DNA of 64,000 nt from Microbacterium schleiferi (GTDB lineage Bacteria > Actinomycetota > Actinomycetes > Actinomycetales > Microbacteriaceae), in assembly GCF_015565955.1 (NCBI RefSeq), contig NZ_CP064760.1, positions 930,001-994,000 on the forward strand, written 5' to 3'. The position numbers and the translations under genes are program-made. The notes beneath the pieces are model-generated. The model was not told the origin of the DNA, did no database searches, and saw nothing but the letters and a program-made list of their open reading frames with translations. Positions 40,235-48,924 of the stretch are shown here, in pieces. Position 1 is the stretch's first letter. Every line of letters starts with the position of its first letter.

Positions 40235-41185
40235 GTGCGATCACGTTCCGTTCTTGCCCTGACCGTTGCCGCCACCGCGGCTCTTCTCTTGGCCGGCTGC
40301 ACGTCGTCCTCCGAAAGCGACCCCACCGCGACCACCGCCAACAACGGCGGACTGTGCGCGGCAGCGGCGGACTCGGGGCCCGTCTCGGAGTCGGTGACCG
40401 TCGAGGGAGAGTTCGGGGAGATTCCCACGGCGTCGTTCTCGACCCCCATCGCTGTCGATGCGCTCCAGCGCACCGTTGCGATCACCGGCGACGGTACGGC
40501 GCTGACCGACGGGGCTTACGTGTCATATGCCCTCACCGTCTTCGACGGCGACACCGGGGCGCAGGTGGATGCCGCAGGATATGACGCTGCCGAACCGCTC
40601 GCCCCGATCCCGGTGGCAGCAGGCACGGGCATCGATGAGTTCTTCGGATGCGCGACGGTGGGTTCCCGGATCGTTCTGGCGGTTCCCGGACAGGGCGAAA
40701 CCGCAGCGCAGGTCTACGTCCTCGATGTGCTCGAGGTCACGCCCGCTGATCAGTGGTGCCAGGTCGTGGACCCAGACACCGCCATGCCGACCGTCACGTT
40801 CGACGAGAACGGTGCCCCGACCATCGCGATTCCCGACTCCGGCCCGCCGAGCGGTGTCGTCGTCGATGTCCTTACCGAGGGTGATGGCGCGGTCGTCGAG
40901 CCCGGCGACAGCGTCACCGTCAACTACACCGGCGTGAAGTGGAGCGACGGCACCGTCTTCGACTCCAGCTGGGAGAAGGGCTCACCCGCGACCTTCCAGA
41001 CGACGCAGGTCGTGTCCGGATTCCAGCGAGCGCTGGAAGGGCAGAAGGTCGGCTCCACCGTCCTCGTTTCGATGTCCCCGCTGTGCGGATACGGCGAGGC
41101 ATCCGTGACCAACACCAGTGCGCTGGCCGGCGAGACCCTCGTGTTCGTCGTGGAGATCATCTCCAGCCAGCCTGCAGCCGGCTGA
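40235..41185 (+). CDS. FKBP-type peptidyl-prolyl isomerase lipoprotein
   Basis: A 316-residue secreted lipoprotein. The signal peptide ends in the lipobox LLLAGC (Cys at about residue 22), so it is anchored outside the membrane. A first domain (40-170) looks like a diverged FKBP without a clear active site. The second (about 205-311) has the canonical VTVNYTGVKWSDGTVFDSSWEKG and VSGFQRALEGQKVGS motifs, though the usual GYG flap is CGYGEA. It probably helps fold exported proteins. GTG 40235 is the start. Tandem FKBP domains are typical of actinobacterial homologues. Confidence 0.87.
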   Translation: MRSRSVLALTVAATAALLLAGCTSSSESDPTATTANNGGLCAAAADSGPVSESVTVEGEFGEIPTASFSTPIAVDALQRTVAITGDGTALTDGAYVSYALTVFDGDTGAQVDAAGYDAAEPLAPIPVAAGTGIDEFFGCATVGSRIVLAVPGQGETAAQVYVLDVLEVTPADQWCQVVDPDTAMPTVTFDENGAPTIAIPDSGPPSGVVVDVLTEGDGAVVEPGDSVTVNYTGVKWSDGTVFDSSWEKGSPATFQTTQVVSGFQRALEGQKVGSTVLVSMSPLCGYGEASVTNTSALAGETLVFVVEIISSQPAAG

Positions 41186-41221
41186 CGGGCACCCTGACGC
41201 GGCGCAGCGCGAGGCCCTCGA

Positions 41222-41227
41222 TAGGCT
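41222..41227 (+). promoter_or_regulatory. -10 box for dxr
   Basis: TAGGCT lies 6 bases before ATG 41234, leaderless spacing. Confidence 0.55.
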
Positions 41228-41233
41228 GAGCGC

Positions 41234-42318
41234 ATGCGCCGCGTCATCATCCTCGGTTCGAGCGGGTCGATCGGGACGCAGGCACTCGATGTGATTCGAG
41301 CGAACCGCGATCGCTTCGAGGTCGTGGGCCTGGCGACCGGGAGTCAGCGAGACGTGCTCGAGGAGCAGGCTCGTGAGTTTGGCGTGGAAGACACGGCTGT
41401 CGGCATCCACGAGGCGGAGCAGCTCGTCCGGGACACCGACGCCGATGTCGTCCTCAACGGCATCACGGGCTCGGTCGGCCTCGGGCCGACGATCGCTGCG
41501 CTGGAGTCCGGACCCGTGCTTGCGCTCGCGAACAAAGAGTCGCTCATCGTCGGTGGTGAGCTTGTCACGGCGCTCGCCCGGCCCGGACAGATCGTCCCGG
41601 TGGATTCGGAGCACTCCGCGATCGCACAAGCGCTGCGGTCCGGTGAGCACGCCGAGATCCGCCGCCTCGTCCTCACCGCATCCGGGGGCCCTTCCGCGGT
41701 CGCTCCCGTGAAGCGCTCACGACCGTCACGCCCGGCGAAGCGCTCGCGCATCCGACGTGGACCATGGGACGGGTCGTGACGACGAACTCGGCGACCCTGG
41801 TCAACAAGGGCCTCGAGGTCATCGAGGCCCATCTCCTCTTCGATGTGCCGTATGCGCAGATCGACGTCGTGGTGCACCCGCAGTCGGTCGTGCACTCGAT
41901 GGTCGAATTCAGCGACGGGTCCACGATCGCGCAGGCCTCGCCGCCCGATATGCGCCTCCCGATCTCGCTCGGCTTGGACTGGCCGCACCGCGTCGCCGGG
42001 GTTGGCGCCCCCATCGACTGGAGCGTCGCAACGACCTGGAGCTTCGAGCCGCTGGACGAGGTCGCCTTTGCTGCCGTTGCGCTGGCCAAACGAGTCGGGC
42101 GTGCCGGCGCAACCTATCCCGCGGTGTTCAACGCGGCCAACGAGGTCGCCGTGGATGCCTTCCACGACGGTCACCTCGGGTTTCTCGGCATCCTCGATAC
42201 CGTCGAGCGGGTCGTGGAAGCCCACGAGCCCCCCGCGGCCCTCACGCGTGAGAGCCTCGCCGACGCCGAAGACTGGGCCAGGCGCACCGCGACGGAGGTT
42301 CTGCGGCGGGAGAACTAG
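41234..42318 (+). CDS. dxr: 1-deoxy-D-xylulose 5-phosphate reductoisomerase, frameshifted as sequenced
   Basis: The second enzyme of the MEP isoprenoid pathway, making MEP with NADPH. The N-terminal Rossmann motif is [17 protein letters not shown]; the metal and substrate site shows [11 protein letters not shown] and [10 protein letters not shown]. The frame breaks in the G5 run 41684-41688. One more G gives [19 protein letters not shown], and the downstream part has [17 protein letters not shown] and [15 protein letters not shown] sequence, about 361 residues in all. ispG of the same pathway lies 9 kb downstream, so the pathway is in use and the break is most likely a sequence error. Confidence 0.92.
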
Positions 42319-43127
42319 AAGGTCGTCAGGCCGCGGGCGCGGAACTGCTGGCGAACCCGCTCGATCAGCTCCGGTTCCGGGGCCCTGGTCCCGGCGAGAG
42401 AGTAGGCGCGCCCGAGGCGCTCCCACTTGGAGGCGCCCATCTGGTGGAAGGGGAGCACCTCGACGCGCTGCACGTTCGGCCACTGCGAGACGATCTCCGC
42501 GACGGCGTCGACGTTCTCTTCGGCATCCGTGAGCCCCGGCACCAGCACGAAGCGGATCCATACCGGGATGTCGCGGGCTGCGAGGCGATCGCCGAAGTCG
42601 ATGGTCGGCTGCAGGTCGCGACCGGTGACGGCGCGATAGGTCTCGGGGATGCCGGATTTCACATCCAGCAGGACGAGGTTGACGTCGTCGAGCATCGTGT
42701 CGGTCGCGTTGCGACCGAGGTAGCCTGACGTGTCGATGGCGGTGTGGATGCCGGCATCCGCCGCTTCGCGAAGGATGCGCGCCACGAACGCGGGCTGCTG
42801 CAGCGGTTCGCCACCCGAGATCGTGAGCCCGCCGCCGGTCGCCCGGAAGACGCCGGCGTAGCGGCGGATCCGGGTGACGATCTCGGTCAGCGTCGTCGGC
42901 GTGCCGTCCTTCTGAACCCACGTGTCGGGGTTCTGGCAGTACTGGCAGCGCAACGGGCAGCCAGACAGGAACAACGTCATCCGAGTGCCGGGCCCATCGA
43001 CGGCGGTCACCAGCTCCCAGGAGTGGACGCTTCCCATCTCGCCGGCGCGGGCCGCCTCCAGACGCGCGTGGTGCGTCTCGAGGCGGCCCGCGTGGACCGT
43101 CGGCTGCGGGAGCGCGACGGCGGCCAT
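42315..43127 (-). CDS. pflA: Pyruvate formate-lyase activating enzyme
   Basis: A 270-residue radical SAM enzyme that installs the glycyl radical on PflB. The 4Fe-4S cluster motif is GCPLRCQYC (Cys 57, 61, 64), followed by the SAM-binding GGGLTISGGEPLQQP. A 30-residue N-terminal extension precedes the usual start-like MGSVHSWELVT; ATG 43127 is retained because it follows GGGAG and lies one base after pflB. The pflB-pflA order and strand match the classic operon. The cluster is oxygen-sensitive, so it acts under low oxygen. Confidence 0.94.
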   Translation of the reverse strand: MAAVALPQPTVHAGRLETHHARLEAARAGEMGSVHSWELVTAVDGPGTRMTLFLSGCPLRCQYCQNPDTWVQKDGTPTTLTEIVTRIRRYAGVFRATGGGLTISGGEPLQQPAFVARILREAADAGIHTAIDTSGYLGRNATDTMLDDVNLVLLDVKSGIPETYRAVTGRDLQPTIDFGDRLAARDIPVWIRFVLVPGLTDAEENVDAVAEIVSQWPNVQRVEVLPFHQMGASKWERLGRAYSLAGTRAPEPELIERVRQQFRARGLTTF

Positions 43128-43128
43128 G

Positions 43129-45399
43129 TCACACTCCCGCGTGGAAGGTGCGGCTGATCACGTCGAGCTGCTGCTCGCGCGTGAGGCGGACGAAGTTGAC
43201 GGCATAGCCGGAGACCCGGATGGTCAGTTGCGGGTAGTTCTCCGGGTTCTCCATCGCGTCCTCGAGCGTCTCGCGGGAGAGCACGTTGACGTTGAGGTGG
43301 TATCCACCGGCGGCCATCTGGGCATCCAGCAGTCCGACGAGGTTGGTCACGCGCTCCTGCTCCGTCCGACCCAGGCCCGCGGGAACCACGGTCGTCGTCA
43401 GCGAGATGCCGTCCTGCGCCTGCTCGAACGGGAGCTTGGCGACCGAGAGGGTCGCGGCCAGCATCCCGTGCGTGTCCCGTCCGTTCATGGGGTTGGCACC
43501 CGGGGCGAAGGGAGCGCCGGCGCGGCGTCCGTCGGGCGTGTTACCCGTGGCCTTTCCGTAGACGACGTTGGAGGTGATGGTCAGCACCGACTGCGTGTGA
43601 ACCGCGTTCCGGTACGTCGGGTGGGTGCGCAGCATCTCCATGAACTCGGTCATGAGCTCGCGGGCGATGTCATCGACCCGGTCATCGTCGTTGCCGTAGA
43701 CCGGGAACTCCCCGTCGACGAGGTAGTCGACGACGAGACCCGTCTCATCACGCACCGGTGTGACCGTCGCGTACTTGATCGCCGACAGGGAGTCGGCTGC
43801 CACCGACAGTCCGGCGATGCCGCAGGCCATCGTGCGGAGCACCTCACGGTCGTGGAGAGCCATCTCGAGCCGCTCGTACGCGTACTTGTCGTGCATGTAG
43901 TGGATGCAGTTCAACGCGTCGACGTAGGTCGCCGCGAGCCACTCCATCATCGTTCGGAACTTTGTCCGCACGTCGTCGTACTCGAGGACATCTCCTGCCA
44001 CCGCGGGCATGACCGGTGCGATCTGCTTTCCGGTGACCTCGTCACGCCCGCCGTTGATGGCGTACAACAGCGTCTTGGCGAGGTTCACGCGGGCGCCGAA
44101 GAACTGCATCTGCTTGCCGACGCTCATCGGGGAGACGCAGCATGCGATCGCCGCGTCGTCGCCGCACAGGCCGCGGATGAGGGAGTCGGACTCGTACTGG
44201 ATCGAGGAGGTGTCGATTGAGACCTTCGCGCAGAACTCCTTGAATCCCTCGGGCAGATCATTGGACCACAGCACCGTGAGGTTCGGTTCGGGCGCGGGAC
44301 CCAGGTTGTACAGGGTCTGCAGGAACCGGAACGCGGTCTTGGTCACCAGGGTGCGCCCGTCAACGCCCGTGCCCCCCAGCGACTCGGTCACCCAGGTCGG
44401 GTCGCCGGAGAACAGGGCGTCGTACTCGGGCGTGCGCAGGAACCGCACGATCCGAAGCTTGATGACGAGGTCGTCGATGAGTTCCTGCGCCGCGGTTTCG
44501 TCCAGGATGCCGGCGGCAAGGTCCCGCTGGATGTAGACATCCAAGAACGCGGTGTTGCGCCCGAAGCTCATCGCCGCGCCGTTTTGCTCCTTCACAGCGC
44601 CGAGGTAGGCGAAGTAGAGCCACTGCAGAGCCTCGCGGGCGTTGGCGGCGGGACGCGCGATGTCGTAGCCGTAGGACTCGGCCATGCGCGTAAGTTCCTG
44701 CAGCGCGCGGATCTGCTCCGCGTTCTCTTCCCGGTCTCGGATGATGTCCTCGGTCGAGAAGTGCATGTCGAGCTCGGCGTGCTCGGCCTTCTTCGCGTCA
44801 ATGAGTGCCGTCGTGCCGTACAGCGCAACGCGGCGGTAGTCGCCGATGATGCGACCACGACCGTAGGCATCCGGCAGCCCCGTGATGAGGTGACTGCTGC
44901 GAGCACGACGGACAGCGGGAGGGTAGACGTCGAAGACGCCGTCGTTGTGGGTCTTGCGGTAGGTCGTGAAGATCTTCTCGAGATCCTGGGGCACCTCGTA
45001 GCCGTAGGTTTCCAGGGCTCCCTTGACCATCCGCCAGCCGCCGTACGGCATGATCGCGCGCTTGAGCGGCGCATCCGTCTGCAGACCCACGATCAGCTCG
45101 TCCTCGCGGGCGATATAGCCCGGCGCGTGCGCGGTGATCGTCGAGGGGGTGGTGGCGTCGACGTCGTAGACGCCACGCTCGCGTTCGGCGGGGAACATCG
45201 CCGTGAGCGTCTGCCAGACGCGCTGCGTGCGCTCGGTCGCGCCCGTCAGGAACGACGCATCACCGCCATAGGGGGTGTAGTTGCGCTGGATGAAATCGCG
45301 GACGTCGATGGCATCCTGCCAGGGGCCGGCGACGAATCCATCCCAGGCCGCGGGGATCGCGTCAGCCTGGTCGACGGGGGTGGGGGTGACGGTGCTCAT
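43129..45399 (-). CDS. pflB: Formate C-acetyltransferase (pyruvate formate-lyase)
   Basis: A 756-residue glycyl-radical enzyme converting pyruvate and CoA to acetyl-CoA and formate. The two active-site cysteines are adjacent in [12 protein letters not shown] (about residue 415), and the radical glycine is in [10 protein letters not shown] (Gly about 731 of 756, as in E. coli). ATG 45399 follows AAGGAGAT, a strong ribosome site. PFL allows mixed-acid fermentation. It is notable in a group often thought of as aerobic. Tandem operator-like palindromes lie about 140-180 bases upstream. Confidence 0.97.
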   Translation of the reverse strand: MSTVTPTPVDQADAIPAAWDGFVAGPWQDAIDVRDFIQRNYTPYGGDASFLTGATERTQRVWQTLTAMFPAERERGVYDVDATTPSTITAHAPGYIAREDELIVGLQTDAPLKRAIMPYGGWRMVKGALETYGYEVPQDLEKIFTTYRKTHNDGVFDVYPPAVRRARSSHLITGLPDAYGRGRIIGDYRRVALYGTTALIDAKKAEHAELDMHFSTEDIIRDREENAEQIRALQELTRMAESYGYDIARPAANAREALQWLYFAYLGAVKEQNGAAMSFGRNTAFLDVYIQRDLAAGILDETAAQELIDDLVIKLRIVRFLRTPEYDALFSGDPTWVTESLGGTGVDGRTLVTKTAFRFLQTLYNLGPAPEPNLTVLWSNDLPEGFKEFCAKVSIDTSSIQYESDSLIRGLCGDDAAIACCVSPMSVGKQMQFFGARVNLAKTLLYAINGGRDEVTGKQIAPVMPAVAGDVLEYDDVRTKFRTMMEWLAATYVDALNCIHYMHDKYAYERLEMALHDREVLRTMACGIAGLSVAADSLSAIKYATVTPVRDETGLVVDYLVDGEFPVYGNDDDRVDDIARELMTEFMEMLRTHPTYRNAVHTQSVLTITSNVVYGKATGNTPDGRRAGAPFAPGANPMNGRDTHGMLAATLSVAKLPFEQAQDGISLTTTVVPAGLGRTEQERVTNLVGLLDAQMAAGGYHLNVNVLSRETLEDAMENPENYPQLTIRVSGYAVNFVRLTREQQLDVISRTFHAGV

Positions 45400-45518
45400 A
45401 GTGACGCATCTCCTTCGTGGGTGTCGAAGTGTCGGTCACTCGTCTCGGCGACGGATGACGACGCCGCGGGAGTGCTTGTGACACCGACGTTAGCCCTGCG
45501 TCGACGTCCCGTCGGAAA

Positions 45519-45538
45519 GATGCACGAATCCCTGCATC
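45519..45538. promoter_or_regulatory. Inverted repeat upstream of pflB
   Basis: GATGCA and TGCATC flank 8 bases (45519-45538), next to the tandem operators. A second regulator, perhaps CRP/FNR-type by geometry, could bind here, but the half-site is not a known FNR sequence. Confidence 0.35.
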
Positions 45539-45540
45539 CA

Positions 45541-45578
45541 TGTGGTCTGACCACACGATCGTTTGTGGTCAGACCACA
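45541..45578. promoter_or_regulatory. Tandem GntR/FadR-type operators upstream of pflB
   Basis: TGTGGTCTGACCACA (45541-45555) and TGTGGTCAGACCACA (45564-45578) are two perfect 15-bp palindromes apart from the central base, which is T in one and A in the other; centres are 23 bp apart. Each contains TGGTCNGACCA, which fits TNGTNNNACNA, the published binding pattern of the FadR-type regulator LldR of Corynebacterium. The second site overlaps the last codons of the glsB-like gene. It probably controls pflBA in response to lactate, pyruvate or a related acid. Confidence 0.75.
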
Positions 45579-45847
45579 AGGTGTGAGCTGCGCTTGCGTC
45601 CGAAGATGAGCCCGAACAGCAGGAGCACGACGATCGAGCCGATCAGCGCGAAGACCCAGCCCGAGAAGTTCCAGAACGTCGTGTAGACATCGAGTCCGAA
45701 CAGCCCGGCGATCCATCCGCCGACCATGGCGCCGAGCAGACCCAGCAGTATCGCGACGAACCAGCCGCCGACGTGTTTGCCGGGCAGGATGATAGGGGCG
45801 ATGATGCCCGTCAGGATGCCGAGAATGGCGAAGGCGAAAAACCCCAC
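45569..45847 (-). CDS. GlsB/YeaQ/YmgE-type membrane protein
   Basis: A 92-residue protein from GTG 45847; sequence upstream in frame is murE shadow. Three hydrophobic Gly-rich segments (FFAFAILGILTGIIAPIIL, GGWFVAILLGLLGAMVGGWI, WVFALIGSIVVLLLFGLIFG) and the basic tail GRKRSSH are typical of this transglycosylase-associated/stress-response family, whose role is unknown. The last codons lie inside the pfl operator at 45564-45578, so pfl regulation may extend to read-through from here. Confidence 0.8.
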   Translation of the reverse strand: MGFFAFAILGILTGIIAPIILPGKHVGGWFVAILLGLLGAMVGGWIAGLFGLDVYTTFWNFSGWVFALIGSIVVLLLFGLIFGRKRSSHLVV

Positions 45848-45881
45848 GGGGTGATCGTCTCGAGTCGGGATACCGCGGCGT

Positions 45882-47528
45882 TCAGTCGGGGTAGGGAACC
45901 GGCCAGCGCGGCTCGGGAACGGGCCAGCCGGCGTCGCGCAGTGCGCGGCGCGACAGCTCCCGGGCCGAGTAGGGGGTGCGCTCGCCGCGGATGTCGCGGT
46001 AGTCCTGGTGACCGGGACCTGCCCAGAGGATGGCATCGCCGTCGCCGACCAGCGCGACAGCCTCGACGATCGCCCGCTCCGGCGGAGAGTATTCGTGGAT
46101 CTCGGCATCTGGGCGTGCTCGCCGCGCGCCCTCCAGCAGCGTCGCCCGGATGGAGTCGGGGTTCTCGAACCGCGGGTGGTGGTCGGTGATGACAAGGATG
46201 TCGCTGCCCTCGACGGCGGTGCGACCCATATCGTGCCGTTTGCTCTTGTCGCGGTCGCCGTCGGCGCCGAAGAGCATGAGGACCCGGCCCGGTGTGACAC
46301 GTCGCACGGCAGCGAGCGTCTTCTCGAACGCGTCGGGGGAGTGGCCGAAATCGACGTAAATCGCAGGGCCGGAGGCACCGGAGAGAAGCTCGGTGCGACC
46401 CGGCAGGTAGGCGCGGATGACGCCCTGATCGAGGGCCTCGGAGATCCGACCCCAGTCGTAGCCGGCCTCGGTGATCATGACGATCGCCTGGGCGGCATTG
46501 GCAGCCATGTGGCGCCCGATCACGGGAACCGTGGTGGTCAGGGTGCGGCCCGCCGGTCCGGACAGGCGGAACCGCGTGCCGTCCGGCTGCTCGTCGACGA
46601 TCTCGACCGTCCAGTCGGCCGCTGCTGCGGCATCCGGATCGGCGGCGATCGCCGGGGTTCCGATCGTCACGTACGGGACCTCGCAGGCGTCGACGACGTC
46701 CGCGCCCGAGGCCGAGTCGAGGCAGATCACGGCGCGGCGGGAGCGGTCGGGACGAAACAGCGGCACCTTCGCCTGGAAGTACTCCGCCATGTCTGCGTAG
46801 TCGTCCAGGTGATCGTGCGAGAGGTTGGTGAACCCGGCGACGTCGAACACGATGCCATCCACGCGCTGGCGGCTGAGGGCCTGAGCGCTCACCTCGACGG
46901 CTACGGCCTCGACGCCGCGCTCGCGCATGAGGGCCAGCAGTGCGTGCATCTCGTAGGCTTCGGGCGTTGTCAGACGGGAGACGATGACATCACCGGCGAT
47001 GTGACGCTCCGCCGTGGAGGAGAGTCCGGAGGTGACGCCGAGTTGGGTCAGGATGCCTTCGAGCAGGTGCGACACGCTCGTCTTGCCGTTCGTGCCGGTC
47101 GTCCCGAACAGGATCGGGAGCGCGTCCCCCGGTCCGGTGGCGTAGATCCAGGCCGACAGCGCCCCGAGACACCCCCGCGGGTCGGGGACGACCAGGGTCG
47201 GCAGTCCGCTCGCAAGGGCGCGCTCACGCCCCGCCGCATCCGTGACAACCGCCACGGCGCCGCGGGCCGCTGCATCGCCGGCGAACTCCGCACCATGGCG
47301 CGTCCCGCCCTGGACGGCGACGAACAGGTCGCCGGGGCGAAGGTCGGCGGTAGCGAGGGTGAGGCCAGTCACGGGTGCCGAGGGGTCGGCTCCCACATCC
47401 GTGGCGTCTGCGTCGACGGGGTGGTGCTCGATCGGCGCTCCCAGGTGGGCCGCGAGGTCCGCGAATCGGTGCACGGGCGGATTCTCCGGCCGGAGCACGG
47501 GCGGCAGGTTCGCGGGATCTGTCGTCAT
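45882..47528 (-). CDS. murE: MurE-type Mur ligase, atypical
   Basis: A 548-residue ATP-dependent ligase adding the third amino acid to UDP-MurNAc-Ala-Glu in peptidoglycan synthesis. The N-terminal UDP-binding domain is followed by the ATP loop GTTGTNGKTSVSHLL, the substrate region SRLTTPEAYEMH and the C-terminal YVDFGHSPDAFEKTL and GADGDRDKSKR. Two motifs deviate: DYAHTPD is DFGHSPD, and the amino-acid-selecting DNPR is DHHPRFENP. It lies away from any dcw genes, so it may be a second paralogue or an enzyme adapted to a non-DAP residue, as in B-type murein. Confidence 0.8.
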   Translation of the reverse strand: MTTDPANLPPVLRPENPPVHRFADLAAHLGAPIEHHPVDADATDVGADPSAPVTGLTLATADLRPGDLFVAVQGGTRHGAEFAGDAAARGAVAVVTDAAGRERALASGLPTLVVPDPRGCLGALSAWIYATGPGDALPILFGTTGTNGKTSVSHLLEGILTQLGVTSGLSSTAERHIAGDVIVSRLTTPEAYEMHALLALMRERGVEAVAVEVSAQALSRQRVDGIVFDVAGFTNLSHDHLDDYADMAEYFQAKVPLFRPDRSRRAVICLDSASGADVVDACEVPYVTIGTPAIAADPDAAAAADWTVEIVDEQPDGTRFRLSGPAGRTLTTTVPVIGRHMAANAAQAIVMITEAGYDWGRISEALDQGVIRAYLPGRTELLSGASGPAIYVDFGHSPDAFEKTLAAVRRVTPGRVLMLFGADGDRDKSKRHDMGRTAVEGSDILVITDHHPRFENPDSIRATLLEGARRARPDAEIHEYSPPERAIVEAVALVGDGDAILWAGPGHQDYRDIRGERTPYSARELSRRALRDAGWPVPEPRWPVPYPD

Positions 47529-47580
47529 GGCGCATCCATCTTCTCACCCGCGCGCTGGGCTGACTCCAAGGCAGAGCCGA

Positions 47581-47586
47581 TAGCGT
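47581..47586 (+). promoter_or_regulatory. -10 box for rseP
   Basis: TAGCGT lies 6 bases before GTG 47593, leaderless spacing; divergent from murE. Confidence 0.5.
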
Positions 47587-47592
47587 GGCGGC

Positions 47593-48909
47593 GTGGATCT
47601 GGTCGCCTTCATCGTCGGTGTCGTCGTGCTCGTGGTGGGCCTGGCGATCTCGATCGCGCTGCATGAGATCGGTCATCTCGTTCCTGCGAAGCGCTTTGGG
47701 GTGCGGGTCGGCCAGTACATGGTTGGTTTCGGACCCACGCTGTGGTCACGTCGCCGAGGTGAAACCGAGTACGGCGTGAAGGCGATTCCTCTGGGCGGCT
47801 ATATCTCGATGGCGGGGATGTACCCGCCCTCGCCGGCGGCCCGCGGTGCGGCGGACGGTTCCGGGGCGCCGGGTCGAGCGGGCGGCGGCTTCTTCGCAAC
47901 GATGGTCCAGGACGCCCGCGCGGCCAACGACGAGACGCTGGATAGTGCCGACGACAACCGCGTCTTCTACCGGCTGCCGGTCTACAAGCGCGTCATCATC
48001 ATGCTCGGTGGTCCGCTCATGAACCTCGTGTTCGCGCTCGTGCTGATGACACTCGTGCTCAGCGGCATCGGTGTGCAGACTGTGACGAGCACCGTCGCGT
48101 CGGTAAGTGCCTGTGTTCCCGCGCAGGCTGCGCAGGAGTGCCAGGCAGGCGATCCGCCCTCACCGGCAGCGGCAGCAGGCATCCAACCCGGTGACGTCAT
48201 CGTGTCGGTTGACGGTCAGGACGTCGCGGACTTCGCCGAGGCTGCAACGCTCATCCAGGCGGCACCGGGTCAGAGCGTGCCGATCGTGGTCGATCGCGAC
48301 GGCCAGAGCGTGTCCCTCACGGTGACGCCCGACACCGTGACCCGTCAGATCGTGGATGAGAACGGCCAGACCGTCGACTCGGAGGTCGGGGTCATCGGCG
48401 TCACGGGGACGGTCGACTACGTGCGTCAACCGATCTGGTCGGCTCCGGTCGCGGTCGCTGAGAACGTCGGCGCCGTTGCCGGGCTCGTCGTGCAGCTTCC
48501 GGTGAAGGTCTACGAGACTGCCGCGACGCTCGTGACGGGTGAGCAGCGTGATCCCAACGGTCTGCGAAGCATCGTCGGCGCCGGCGCGATCGCCGGGGAG
48601 GTCGCCGCAACCGATGCGCCCGTCGTGAACCGGGTGGCCGTCATCCTGTCGCTCCTGGCAGCGCTGAATATCTCGCTGTTCGTGTTCAACCTCATCCCGC
48701 TGCTGCCGCTGGACGGCGGGCACATCGCCGTCGCGCTGTGGGGCGGCATCCGCAGCTGGTGGGCGCGGGTGCGTGGCAAAGCCCAACCCGCTCCGGTCGA
48801 TGCGACCAAGCTCGCGCCGCTGACCTTTGTCGTGGTGATCGCCCTGGTCGTGATGGGCGGCATTCTGATCATCGCCGATCTCGTGAACCCGATCTCCCTC
48901 TTCGGTTGA
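47593..48909 (+). CDS. rseP: Site-2 protease RseP (M50B)
   Basis: A 438-residue intramembrane zinc metalloprotease that cuts anti-sigma factors and leftover signal peptides. TM1 holds ALHEIGHLVPAKRF (HExxH, about 24-28), a periplasmic PDZ domain spans about 190-265 (GIQPGDVIVSVDGQDV), and the last part carries NLIPLLPLDGGH with the third zinc ligand. An extra loop after TM1 (PPSPAARGAADGSG) is Pro/Ala/Gly-rich. In actinobacteria it is usually followed by ispG as here, though a 2-kb PhzE-type gene on the other strand and a 2TM gene intervene. Confidence 0.93.
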   Translation: MDLVAFIVGVVVLVVGLAISIALHEIGHLVPAKRFGVRVGQYMVGFGPTLWSRRRGETEYGVKAIPLGGYISMAGMYPPSPAARGAADGSGAPGRAGGGFFATMVQDARAANDETLDSADDNRVFYRLPVYKRVIIMLGGPLMNLVFALVLMTLVLSGIGVQTVTSTVASVSACVPAQAAQECQAGDPPSPAAAAGIQPGDVIVSVDGQDVADFAEAATLIQAAPGQSVPIVVDRDGQSVSLTVTPDTVTRQIVDENGQTVDSEVGVIGVTGTVDYVRQPIWSAPVAVAENVGAVAGLVVQLPVKVYETAATLVTGEQRDPNGLRSIVGAGAIAGEVAATDAPVVNRVAVILSLLAALNISLFVFNLIPLLPLDGGHIAVALWGGIRSWWARVRGKAQPAPVDATKLAPLTFVVVIALVVMGGILIIADLVNPISLFG

Positions 48910-48924
48910 GAGGTCCGAGCGAGA

